A stretch of 24,534 nucleotides of DNA from a virus: positions 1 to 24,534 of the IMG/VR virus record IMGVR_UViG_3300025616_000041. One strand, written 5' to 3'. Below the pieces are notes generated by a model. The model did no database searches, was not told where the DNA came from, and saw only the letters and a list, made by a program, of their open reading frames with translations. The position numbers were made by a program, and so were the translations under genes. This document shows, piece by piece, positions 1-4,171 of the stretch (its first letter is position 1; every line of letters begins with the position of its first letter).

Positions 1-246
1 ACATAACGTATGGTGCTTTGCGAAGGCGGGGCATCGAAGCACAAATGTTGAATTAACCACAAAAGATAATTAGATGCAGAAAGTTGAAAATATAGACGAA
101 ACCCCCGCTTTTGCAAAGCGGTCGAGGCTAAAAATAGGCAGGGATAACGAGCGATACCCTTTCAGCCTACACAAATGATAAAACGAAGCTCACAGGCTTG
201 ATTAAGCACATACGCCCTGCTTATTTTTAGCCTTTGTTATAGGGCG
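1..246 (+). repeat. attC-like element 1, compound two-arm hairpin
   Basis: The element opens with ATAAC (3-7) and closes with GTTATAGGGCG (236-246). Between them are two separate stems. Stem A pairs 15-21 with 113-119 (GCTTTGC/GCAAAGC) and 26-31 with 103-108 (GCGGGG/CCCCGC). Stem B pairs 126-136 with 222-232 (GGCTAAAAATA/TATTTTTAGCC) and 138-143 with 215-220 (GCAGGG/CCCTGC). The first 16 bases closely match the start of element 2 (ATAACGTATGGTGCT). The double arm suggests fusion of two elements. The left end may be cut by the window edge. A 34-codon frame at 74-178 is inside this structure and is not called as a gene. Confidence 0.55.
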
Positions 247-261
247 TTTATTTTAATCAAA

Positions 262-591
262 ATGATAACTGAAAAAGAATATTTAGAAGCTGTTAAAATT
301 GTGAAAGAATACCACCAGCAAATAAATTCAATTATTAATGAAATGCCAAAATTGAATGTAAAATCATCTAAAAAAGTCAAATGTATAAATACTCATGCAG
401 GTGGACATGATTTATACTTTTTAACATTTGGAAAAGAGTATGACGTTGTTCATAATCCATATAAAAGAGCATCTAATAGAAGGGATTGGAATAACGAAAG
501 AAATTTTGGCGTTATTGACGATAATGGAAAAATGAGATATTTTCTATACGATAATCCAAGTCATGTATGGGAGTTTTTAAATGCCCTATAA
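262..591 (+). CDS. small hypothetical protein, cassette gene 1
   Basis: This gene encodes 109 residues and I do not recognise a named family. The N-terminus (about 1-30) is a predicted amphipathic helix rich in Lys and Glu. The remainder has the pattern KCIN...LTFGKEYDV...FGVIDDNGKMRYF, resembling small SH3-like beta-barrel proteins found in phages and mobile elements (an 'LT.GK.Y.V ... .DDNG' pattern); this is a weak analogy. There is no signal peptide or membrane segment. The gene fills almost the whole space between attC-like elements 1 and 2, and its TAA stop (589-591) is embedded in the closing box GCCCTATAAC, a tight fit typical of gene cassettes. The ATG at 262 follows an A-rich stretch (AATCAAA) without a Shine-Dalgarno sequence, usual in Bacteroidota. 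No promoter is seen in front of it. Confidence 0.7.
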   Translation: MITEKEYLEAVKIVKEYHQQINSIINEMPKLNVKSSKKVKCINTHAGGHDLYFLTFGKEYDVVHNPYKRASNRRDWNNERNFGVIDDNGKMRYFLYDNPSHVWEFLNAL

Positions 592-718
592 CGTATGGTG
601 CTATGAGAAGTAGCGGAATACGAAGCGATGTCCTGTCAATTTGCGACAATGATAATGCGAGTACGAACCTACGAATACCTACACAACCGCTATTTTTTAT
701 AGCACGTGTTATACCCCG
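583..718 (+). repeat. attC-like element 2
   Basis: This is an imperfect hairpin of about 136 nt. The outer boxes are CCCTATAAC (584-592) and GTTATACCCC (708-717), sharing six complementary bases within the element. Inner arms pair 598-604 with 699-705 (GTGCTAT/ATAGCAC) and 611-616 with 687-692 (TAGCGG/CCGCTA), with unequal spacers between them (6 bases against 6 T) and a large loop. Outer box, short unpaired spacer and inner arm match the general layout of integron attC sites, and the length is in the range of long ones. The T-rich run after 718 could also help termination. It occupies the first part of the 540-base gene-free stretch 592-1131. Confidence 0.55.
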
Positions 719-820
719 TTTTTCATTTTGCTCTTATCTCATTTAATTATCTCATTTTCAAATACTAATATTTAGAATAATTATAAATAGATTAAATCTA
801 TAAAAATAAGTGATTAAATA

Positions 821-852
821 TTTGCACAATTAAAAAACCCGTTGTATATTTG
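821..852 (+). promoter_or_regulatory. Bacteroidota-type promoter
   Basis: TTTG at 821-824 is followed after 20 bases by TATATTTG at 845-852. This matches the Bacteroidota sigma consensus TTTG / TAnnTTTG with normal spacing. Transcription should start near 858, giving an untranslated leader of about 270 nt before the gene at 1132. The bases between 719 and 820 are very AT-rich and show nothing else recognisable. Confidence 0.75.
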
Positions 853-857
853 CAGAG

Positions 858-1131
858 TAATTAAATGATAAAGTTCTTTGAAAATATAAAAAAGGGTGGC
901 AAGCCAGACCGCACCCATCACAAATGAAAAATAGTAGTTTGTGGTTAAAGACAAAGCTGGGGGTAGCATAGATACCTTACGAGTAATAATCAATGCCGTT
1001 GAAAGGTCAGTTAGTAACTGAATACGTGTTGGCACAGAGTAACAAGTCACTCTTGTATGGTGCAGGGATTAAGAATGCCTGTCGAAAGTTACCTGAAAGA
1101 CTTTAATTTTAAACTTTAAAAAAAAATAAAA
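858..1131 (+). ncRNA. structured 5' leader RNA, candidate regulatory RNA
   Basis: Between the promoter and the gene at 1132 there is a non-coding stretch packed with short hairpins: 894-898/912-916 (GGGTG/CACCC), 919-924/938-943 (CACAAA/TTTGTG), 962-965/973-976 (GGTA/TACC), 977-986 (TTAC-GA-GTAA), 1008-1020 (CAGTTA-G-TAACTG, perfect), 1036-1040/1049-1053 (AGAGT/ACTCT) and 1085-1089/1100-1104 (AAAGT/ACTTT). The sixth hairpin has an exclusive alternative, 1042-1046/1052-1056 (ACAAG/CTTGT), as expected of a switching element. It is less AT-rich than the flanking DNA. I do not recognise it as a known RNA family. It could be a riboswitch-like leader or a separate small RNA. Individual stems are short and pairing was judged by eye. 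Confidence 0.4.
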
Positions 1132-1494
1132 ATGGAAACTTTAAAAATACAAACCAAAACCGTTGGGCAAAACGGGTTCTTTGATTTAAGAAATCAAATG
1201 AGCGAATTTGTAGAAAGCAAATTCGCTCTACTGTACGAAGGTGCAGTTCGGTTAGGATGTGCAATATCATCCGACTATTACGCTCCCGAAAGAATACAAA
1301 TCGGGAATACGAGGCTGCACGCTTCGCAAAGTTTGAAATATGCCGATGGGCATAAATATTCAGATGATGCAGCCCCTACTGAAAGTCAGCTCCGCCAAGC
1401 GGTTATTGACATTCAGAAGTTAATTGATGCTGCTTCTGAAGTAATACCTGCCCCTTTCACCCTTAATATCATTGAGAATGAAAAGCAAGGTTAA
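1132..1494 (+). CDS. hypothetical protein, cassette gene 2a
   Basis: This gene encodes 120 residues of no family I recognise. The protein is soluble, without signal peptide or membrane segment. Residues about 12-75 (FFDLRNQMSEFVESKF through RLHASQSL) look mixed alpha/beta, and 85-110 form a likely helix (ESQLRQAVIDIQKLIDAASEV). It is the first gene behind the promoter at 821-852 and the structured leader, so it is the likely regulated product. The start ATG at 1132 follows a long A-rich run (TTTAAAAAAAAATAAAA), a common Bacteroidota initiation context. It overlaps the next small gene by 17 bases, so the two are probably translated together. Confidence 0.7.
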   Translation: METLKIQTKTVGQNGFFDLRNQMSEFVESKFALLYEGAVRLGCAISSDYYAPERIQIGNTRLHASQSLKYADGHKYSDDAAPTESQLRQAVIDIQKLIDAASEVIPAPFTLNIIENEKQG

Positions 1495-1645
1495 GAAGTC
1501 CAACGCTGGCAGAAAACCTGTACCCGATAAGAAGGTACAGGTTTCTCTGTATGTGCCAAACTCTCAAATTGAAAAATTAGGCGGTTTAGATGCGTTCAAA
1601 GAGAAAATTATCGCATATGTAGAACGATCGTGTAAGGCTTCTTAA
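1478..1645 (+). CDS. small ribbon-helix-helix-like protein, cassette gene 2b
   Basis: The frame encodes 55 residues starting MKSKVKKSNAGRKPVPDKK and continuing with VQVSLYVPNSQIEKLGG and a C-terminal helix. A basic GRKP(x)PDKK tail, an alternating beta strand (VQVSLYVP) and a following helix are the usual design of short ribbon-helix-helix DNA-binding proteins and related phage or mobilisation-element regulators. It overlaps the upstream gene by 17 bases in another frame, indicating coupling. The stop codon lies six bases before the box GGTATAAC that closes this cassette unit. It could autoregulate the promoter at 821-852, which is inference. An unrelated small basic protein remains possible. 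Confidence 0.6.
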   Translation: MKSKVKKSNAGRKPVPDKKVQVSLYVPNSQIEKLGGLDAFKEKIIAYVERSCKAS

Positions 1646-1648
1646 AAT

Positions 1649-1700
1649 GTGGTATAACGTGTTGCAGCTATGCTGCTGAATGGGGATTTTACCCACAAAA
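1649..1700 (+). repeat. attC-like half site without a closing box
   Basis: GGTATAAC at 1651-1658 is the reverse complement of the box opening this unit (708-715), with nine of ten bases matching in the longer comparison. It is followed by two small hairpins: GCAGC-TAT-GCTGC at about 1664-1676, then TGGG and CCCA around 1681-1694. No GTT-type closing box follows before the next gene, so this junction looks truncated or rearranged compared with elements 2 and 3. Confidence 0.4.
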
Positions 1701-1722
1701 TTAACAACGAAAAACAAAACTT

Positions 1723-2256
1723 ATGAATACTGATAATTTATCCAACGAGAACGAAAACCCCATTTTGCGTATAGGTGCGGTTAGCACCAGTTTATCTTAT
1801 CTCGATATTGAATTAGCAATTGCAAAACACTACAATACAAGGCAACATATAATAGTTCCTAATTGCTACATTAATTTCGGAACAAGTGCAGACCATGAAT
1901 GCGATTTGATTATAATTAAACGCTCTGGATATGCCGAAGAGATTGAAATAAAAATGAGCAAGAGTGATTTAAAGGCTGATTTTAAAAAGAAACATGGACA
2001 TATTGATGAAAGATTACAGCACTTATATTATGCAATGCCTCTTGAATTATACGAACAATGCAAAGATTTAATACCTGAACATGCAGGGATTTTCACAATT
2101 ACAAAGTATGAAGATAGATGTTTTGCAAGATGCGTAAAATCAGCACCTAAAAAGCAATGCAGAAAACTAACAACCGATGAACAATTAAATATCGCTCGAT
2201 TGGGAGTTATGCGAATATGGAATTTAAAACAAAAGTATCAACGATGCGCTGTTTAA
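1723..2256 (+). CDS. MmcB-like PD-(D/E)XK superfamily protein
   Basis: The 177-residue product resembles MmcB-type DNA-repair-related proteins, which have a restriction-endonuclease-like fold. The core is LSYLDIELAIAKHY (about 24-37), then IVPN, the acidic pair HEC-D61, the strand with E75-I-K77 (EEIEIK) and SKSDLKADFKKKH. This gives a PD-(D/E)XK pattern of D61, E75 and K77. In the family these residues could bind metal and cleave DNA, but the reaction is not established here. The C-terminal part (about 100-177) is basic, with Cys residues at 132, 137 and 146, possibly for nucleic acid binding. The gene lies between a half site and attC-like element 3, and follows an A-rich start context. In a phage such a protein may act in DNA repair, recombination or counter-defence; this is inference. 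Confidence 0.7.
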   Translation: MNTDNLSNENENPILRIGAVSTSLSYLDIELAIAKHYNTRQHIIVPNCYINFGTSADHECDLIIIKRSGYAEEIEIKMSKSDLKADFKKKHGHIDERLQHLYYAMPLELYEQCKDLIPEHAGIFTITKYEDRCFARCVKSAPKKQCRKLTTDEQLNIARLGVMRIWNLKQKYQRCAV

Positions 2257-2259
2257 ATT

Positions 2260-2356
2260 GGTGCTAACGGTTTGTGTATGAGCAGTGGCACTTGTACGCA
2301 CTTTCAAATTAGTACACCGCTTATGTGCCATTGCTTATACACGGTGTTAGTAGCCG
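2260..2356 (+). repeat. attC-like element 3
   Basis: This is a clean imperfect hairpin of 97 nt. The outer boxes are GGTGCTAAC (2260-2268) and GTTAGTAGCC (2346-2355), sharing five complementary bases. The arms 2274-2291 and 2325-2342 (GTGTATGAGCAGTGGCAC against GTGCCATTGCTTATACAC) pair over 18 positions, counting two G-T pairs. An inner GTAC/GTAC match (2294-2297, 2312-2315) extends the stem. The closing box is followed by CGTTTTTT, so the structure could double as a transcription terminator for the MmcB-like gene. Confidence 0.6.
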
Positions 2357-2384
2357 TTTTTTATTCATCTTTTAATCAATTTTT

Positions 2385-3008
2385 ATGATAGTATTGATAA
2401 CACACGAAGAAAGCCAAACAGTAATGGAAGCGTTTTTAAATGCCGGACATGATGCTTATAGTTGCGATTTATTGCCAGCAAGTGGAAAGCACACTGAAAG
2501 ACATTTACAAATGGATTGTTTTAAGGCAATAGAACTTATTAAACCTGATTTTTTAGGGATGCACCCAGAATGTACAAGGCTAACAGTTGCAGCAAATAAA
2601 TATTATAAACCTGAATATGCTAGACGATTTCCAAATATAAACGAACAAAGAGCCGAAGCAGTTGACCACTTTTTGAAGTGTGCCGAAGCATTATATGAAA
2701 TTGGCAAAGGTTATATTGAAAACCCGATTGGAATAATGAGCCGGATTTATAAAAAGCCAACTCAAATAATACAACCTTACCAATTTGGACACACTGAACG
2801 AAAAAGCACTTGTTTATGGATTGCAGGTTTACCAAAATTACAACCTACAAACATTGTTGAACCTGACATTATAGTGCATAAAAGCGGTAGAACAGACAGT
2901 CGATTGCATTATGAAACATTCAAATTACCAAAAGAAGAGCGAAGGAAAGCCCGCTCAAAAACCTTTACCGGAATTGCAGAAGCGATGGCGTTGCAGTGGG
3001 GTTCTTAA
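2385..3008 (+). CDS. DNA cytosine methyltransferase-like protein
   Basis: The 207-residue product belongs to the short phage proteins usually annotated as cytosine methyltransferase-like. The N-terminus (ITHEESQTVMEAFLNAGHDAYSCDLL, in part) is the Rossmann-type cofactor region with the D at 28. HPECTRLT (60-67) corresponds to the PPC motif that carries the catalytic cysteine, here Cys63, but the second proline is a glutamate. IENPIGIMSRIY (about 111-122) corresponds to the ENV/ENP motif. The C-terminus has RKSTCLWI and a basic tail. The family is much shorter than standard C5 methyltransferases and lacks an obvious target-recognition domain, so activity is uncertain. The likely role is modification of phage DNA against restriction. 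The gene is flanked by exact complementary boxes (2346-2355 and 3012-3021), marking a cassette unit. Confidence 0.75.
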   Translation: MIVLITHEESQTVMEAFLNAGHDAYSCDLLPASGKHTERHLQMDCFKAIELIKPDFLGMHPECTRLTVAANKYYKPEYARRFPNINEQRAEAVDHFLKCAEALYEIGKGYIENPIGIMSRIYKKPTQIIQPYQFGHTERKSTCLWIAGLPKLQPTNIVEPDIIVHKSGRTDSRLHYETFKLPKEERRKARSKTFTGIAEAMALQWGS

Positions 3009-3011
3009 AAT

Positions 3012-3075
3012 GGCTACTAACTAATCGCTACACGCAATGCTCATAGCAACCCATATTGGAATGTAACACGCAATT
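3012..3075 (+). repeat. closing cassette box with degenerate remainder
   Basis: GGCTACTAAC (3012-3021) is the exact reverse complement of the box opening the methyltransferase unit (2346-2355). The following bases (GCTACACGC, ATGCTCATAGC and TAACACGC at about 3028-3071) do not form a convincing long hairpin and no GTT-type closing box is seen. This appears to be the right end of the cassette block. Confidence 0.4.
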
Positions 3076-3085
3076 AACAATAAAC

Positions 3086-3092
3086 AAGGAGG
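3086..3092 (+). promoter_or_regulatory. strong Shine-Dalgarno sequence
   Basis: AAGGAGG lies eight bases before the ATG at 3100. A full Shine-Dalgarno sequence is rare in this window, where most starts have only an A-rich context. It decides the start of the small membrane protein and implies strong translation. Confidence 0.7.
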
Positions 3093-3099
3093 AAACAAA

Positions 3100-3261
3100 A
3101 TGGACTATTTAATTGACCTGACTATTTTAACCCTATGGATCACCGGAATAGTGATCATACTACTTTTAATCGCTTTCTTTGCGCTTAGAGAACCCGATCA
3201 ACCATCAGAATGGAATGAGATCGACGGTCACGATTACACCGATCAAGAAGAATGGCGTTAA
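3100..3261 (+). CDS. small single-pass membrane protein
   Basis: The frame encodes 53 residues. Residues 3-28 (YLIDLTILTLWITGIVIILL and following) form one strongly hydrophobic membrane segment. The remaining 25 residues are acidic and hydrophilic (REPDQPSEWNEIDGHDYTDQ). There is no cleavage site, so it is probably an N-in or N-out anchored peptide of the inner membrane. The start is supported by a perfect Shine-Dalgarno sequence at 3086-3092. It is the first gene after the cassette block. Small one-helix proteins like this can be spanins, holin partners or superinfection-exclusion peptides in phages, but nothing in the sequence identifies which. Confidence 0.65.
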   Translation: MDYLIDLTILTLWITGIVIILLLIAFFALREPDQPSEWNEIDGHDYTDQEEWR

Positions 3262-3293
3262 TTTGATATTGTTAAAAATATTATTTAATTTTG
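3262..3293 (+). promoter_or_regulatory. possible Bacteroidota-type promoter
   Basis: TTTG at 3262-3265 and TAATTTTG at 3286-3293 are 20 bases apart and match the consensus. Transcription would begin close to the ATG at 3299, giving a leaderless or nearly leaderless message. The stretch is AT-rich, so a chance match is possible. Confidence 0.4.
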
Positions 3294-3298
3294 ACAGT

Positions 3299-3445
3299 AT
3301 GAAAAAGTGCATTGAATGTCATGATATATTTGATGACGATCTGATCAACGAGGACGGTCTATGCGAAATGTGTGCAGAAGCCGACCCTTGCGAAGACTGC
3401 ACCCTGGTTTGTAAGTCAAGATGCTTAAAAGGACTTAAATTTTAA
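3299..3445 (+). CDS. small cysteine-rich zinc-ribbon-like protein
   Basis: The gene encodes 48 residues with eight cysteines: CxxC at 4/7, CxxC at 22/25, CxxC at 31/34 and single cysteines at 38 and 42. The pairs of CxxC knuckles suggest one zinc ribbon (4/7 with 22/25) and possibly a second metal site. The centre is acidic (FDDDLINEDG). Such small proteins in phages often bind nucleic acids or act as transcription adaptors, but no specific family is recognised. The frame stays open upstream to 3179 from a TTG codon, but that part overlaps the membrane gene and reads as non-coding, so the ATG at 3299 is chosen. The gene ends three bases before the next one. Confidence 0.65.
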   Translation: MKKCIECHDIFDDDLINEDGLCEMCAEADPCEDCTLVCKSRCLKGLKF

Positions 3446-3448
3446 ATT

Positions 3449-3670
3449 ATGTATTATTTCCTGAAATCACAGCACTTTATGTTTTCCCGGGTCGGTCACA
3501 CGAACGAAGAGATAATAATCGACAAGCTCAACACAAGGGTGATACAGTTTATGACAATCGAAGACCCTTATGCAACCTTTGACATCGAACAGGTCACAAA
3601 AGAACAGTACATGAGATATAAGAAATTAGCCTTATTTAGACTAAATAAAAATAATGAAAACATTAATTGA
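3449..3670 (+). CDS. hypothetical protein
   Basis: The 73-residue product is not recognised. It begins MYYFLKSQHFMFSRVGHTNEE, contains a probable beta-rich middle (EIIIDKLNTRVIQFMTIED) and ends with a basic helix (KEQYMRYKKLALFRLNKNNE). No signal peptide or membrane segment is seen. It lies three bases after the Cys-rich gene and overlaps the next small membrane peptide by 17 bases, so these genes are probably co-translated. It may be an early or accessory phage gene. Confidence 0.55.
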   Translation: MYYFLKSQHFMFSRVGHTNEEIIIDKLNTRVIQFMTIEDPYATFDIEQVTKEQYMRYKKLALFRLNKNNENIN

Positions 3671-3764
3671 TATTTTTGAATCAATTTATGAGGCAGTTCT
3701 TTGGGGTTTATTGACTTCAGTGATGATATTTATTATATTTGCAGTAATGGACTCAATTATATAG
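3654..3764 (+). CDS. 36-residue membrane peptide
   Basis: The frame from the ATG at 3654 to the TAG at 3762-3764 encodes 36 residues with one hydrophobic segment (about 14-36, AVLWGLLTSVMIFIIFAVMD). It overlaps the preceding gene by 17 bases in another frame. The promoter for the terminase operon lies inside its coding sequence. It could be a real one-helix membrane peptide, since overlaps of this kind are common in phages, or a chance frame in AT-rich DNA, where hydrophobic codons are frequent. Confidence 0.4.
   Translation: MKTLIDIFESIYEAVLWGLLTSVMIFIIFAVMDSII
3711..3741 (+). promoter_or_regulatory. Bacteroidota-type promoter of the late (packaging) operon
   Basis: TTG at 3711-3713 and TATATTTG at 3734-3741 are separated by 20 bases, a good match to the Bacteroidota consensus. 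The expected start is near 3747, about 35 bases before the small terminase ATG at 3782. It is the best promoter in front of the structural genes and probably drives packaging and head genes. Confidence 0.65.
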
Positions 3765-3781
3765 ACTACAAAGTAAGACTA

Positions 3782-4171
3782 ATGGCGGATGACGGACATA
3801 TAAGAAACCCGAAAGGAAATGGAGGCTTTGGCACTAATCCACAAAACAGAGCTGATGGTCGATGGACCAAAGAAACATCTATCTCGTACTTTCAAAATCT
3901 ATTAATACGAATGGAAGTTGAAGAGTTCAAAAACTTCATACCTCAGACTATTGCCCAACAATTAGCTTATGAATCTGTGAAAAACTCAGCAGTTGAATTA
4001 GTCGAAAGAAAAGAACTACAAGATAGAACAGAAGGCAAGGCACAAGCAAAAATAGATGTAACAACTCAAGGCGAATCTATCCAGTCTAAAATAGACCTTA
4101 CTCAATACTCAGATGATGAATTACGAACTATTGCTGAACTCCAATGTAAAGGCAGAACTGGCGAAGCGTAA
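3782..4171 (+). CDS. putative small terminase subunit
   Basis: The product has 129 residues from the ATG at 3782; the frame extends upstream to 3701, but the extra 27 residues run through the promoter and are probably not translated. The N-terminus (NPKGNGGFGTNPQNRADGRWTK, in part) resembles the Gly/Asn/Pro-rich start of DUF5681-type phage proteins that commonly precede large terminases. The middle (SYFQNLLIRMEVEEFKNF) and C-terminus are helical, with a Gln/Lys-rich linker. The role inferred is recognition of phage DNA and regulation of the packaging motor. The main support is position: its 3' end overlaps the large terminase by 59 bases. No helix-turn-helix is obvious by eye. Confidence 0.55.
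   Translation: MADDGHIRNPKGNGGFGTNPQNRADGRWTKETSISYFQNLLIRMEVEEFKNFIPQTIAQQLAYESVKNSAVELVERKELQDRTEGKAQAKIDVTTQGESIQSKIDLTQYSDDELRTIAELQCKGRTGEA

Larger units (their letters stand above)
1..3075 (+). mobile_element. integron-like gene-cassette array (accessory block)
   Basis: The block consists of genes separated by long imperfect hairpins with attC-like ends. The bases opening a unit match the reverse complement of those closing it: 236-245 with 583-592 (GTTATAGGGC / GCCCTATAAC, 10/10), 708-717 with 1649-1658 (9/10) and 2346-2355 with 3012-3021 (GTTAGTAGCC / GGCTACTAAC, 10/10). In integrons the attC R' and R'' boxes of one cassette are complementary across the gene because both derive from one circular site, which is what is seen. 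All three unit starts continue as CG followed by a T-rich run. No integron integrase or attI is visible, so this is at best an array without its recombinase (CALIN-like). Cassette origin is an inference; the complementarity is directly visible. Confidence 0.6.

Noticed and set aside
74-178. A 34-codon frame inside attC-like element 1
   Set aside because: It runs through both hairpin arms, has no start signal and is explained by the structured DNA.
583-730. attC-like hairpins as simple Rho-independent terminators
   Set aside because: The hairpins are too long and uneven for standard terminators and do not explain the complementarity across genes, though T-rich runs after them may still help termination.
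814-1050. A 78-codon reverse-strand frame
   Set aside because: It covers the forward promoter and leader hairpins, and has no promoter or start context on the reverse strand.
3179-3298. Upstream extension of the Cys-rich gene from a TTG codon
   Set aside because: It overlaps the membrane protein gene in another frame and reads like out-of-frame sequence; the ATG at 3299 is better.
3701-3781. Upstream extension of the small terminase gene
   Set aside because: It would begin before the transcription start predicted from the promoter at 3711-3741.
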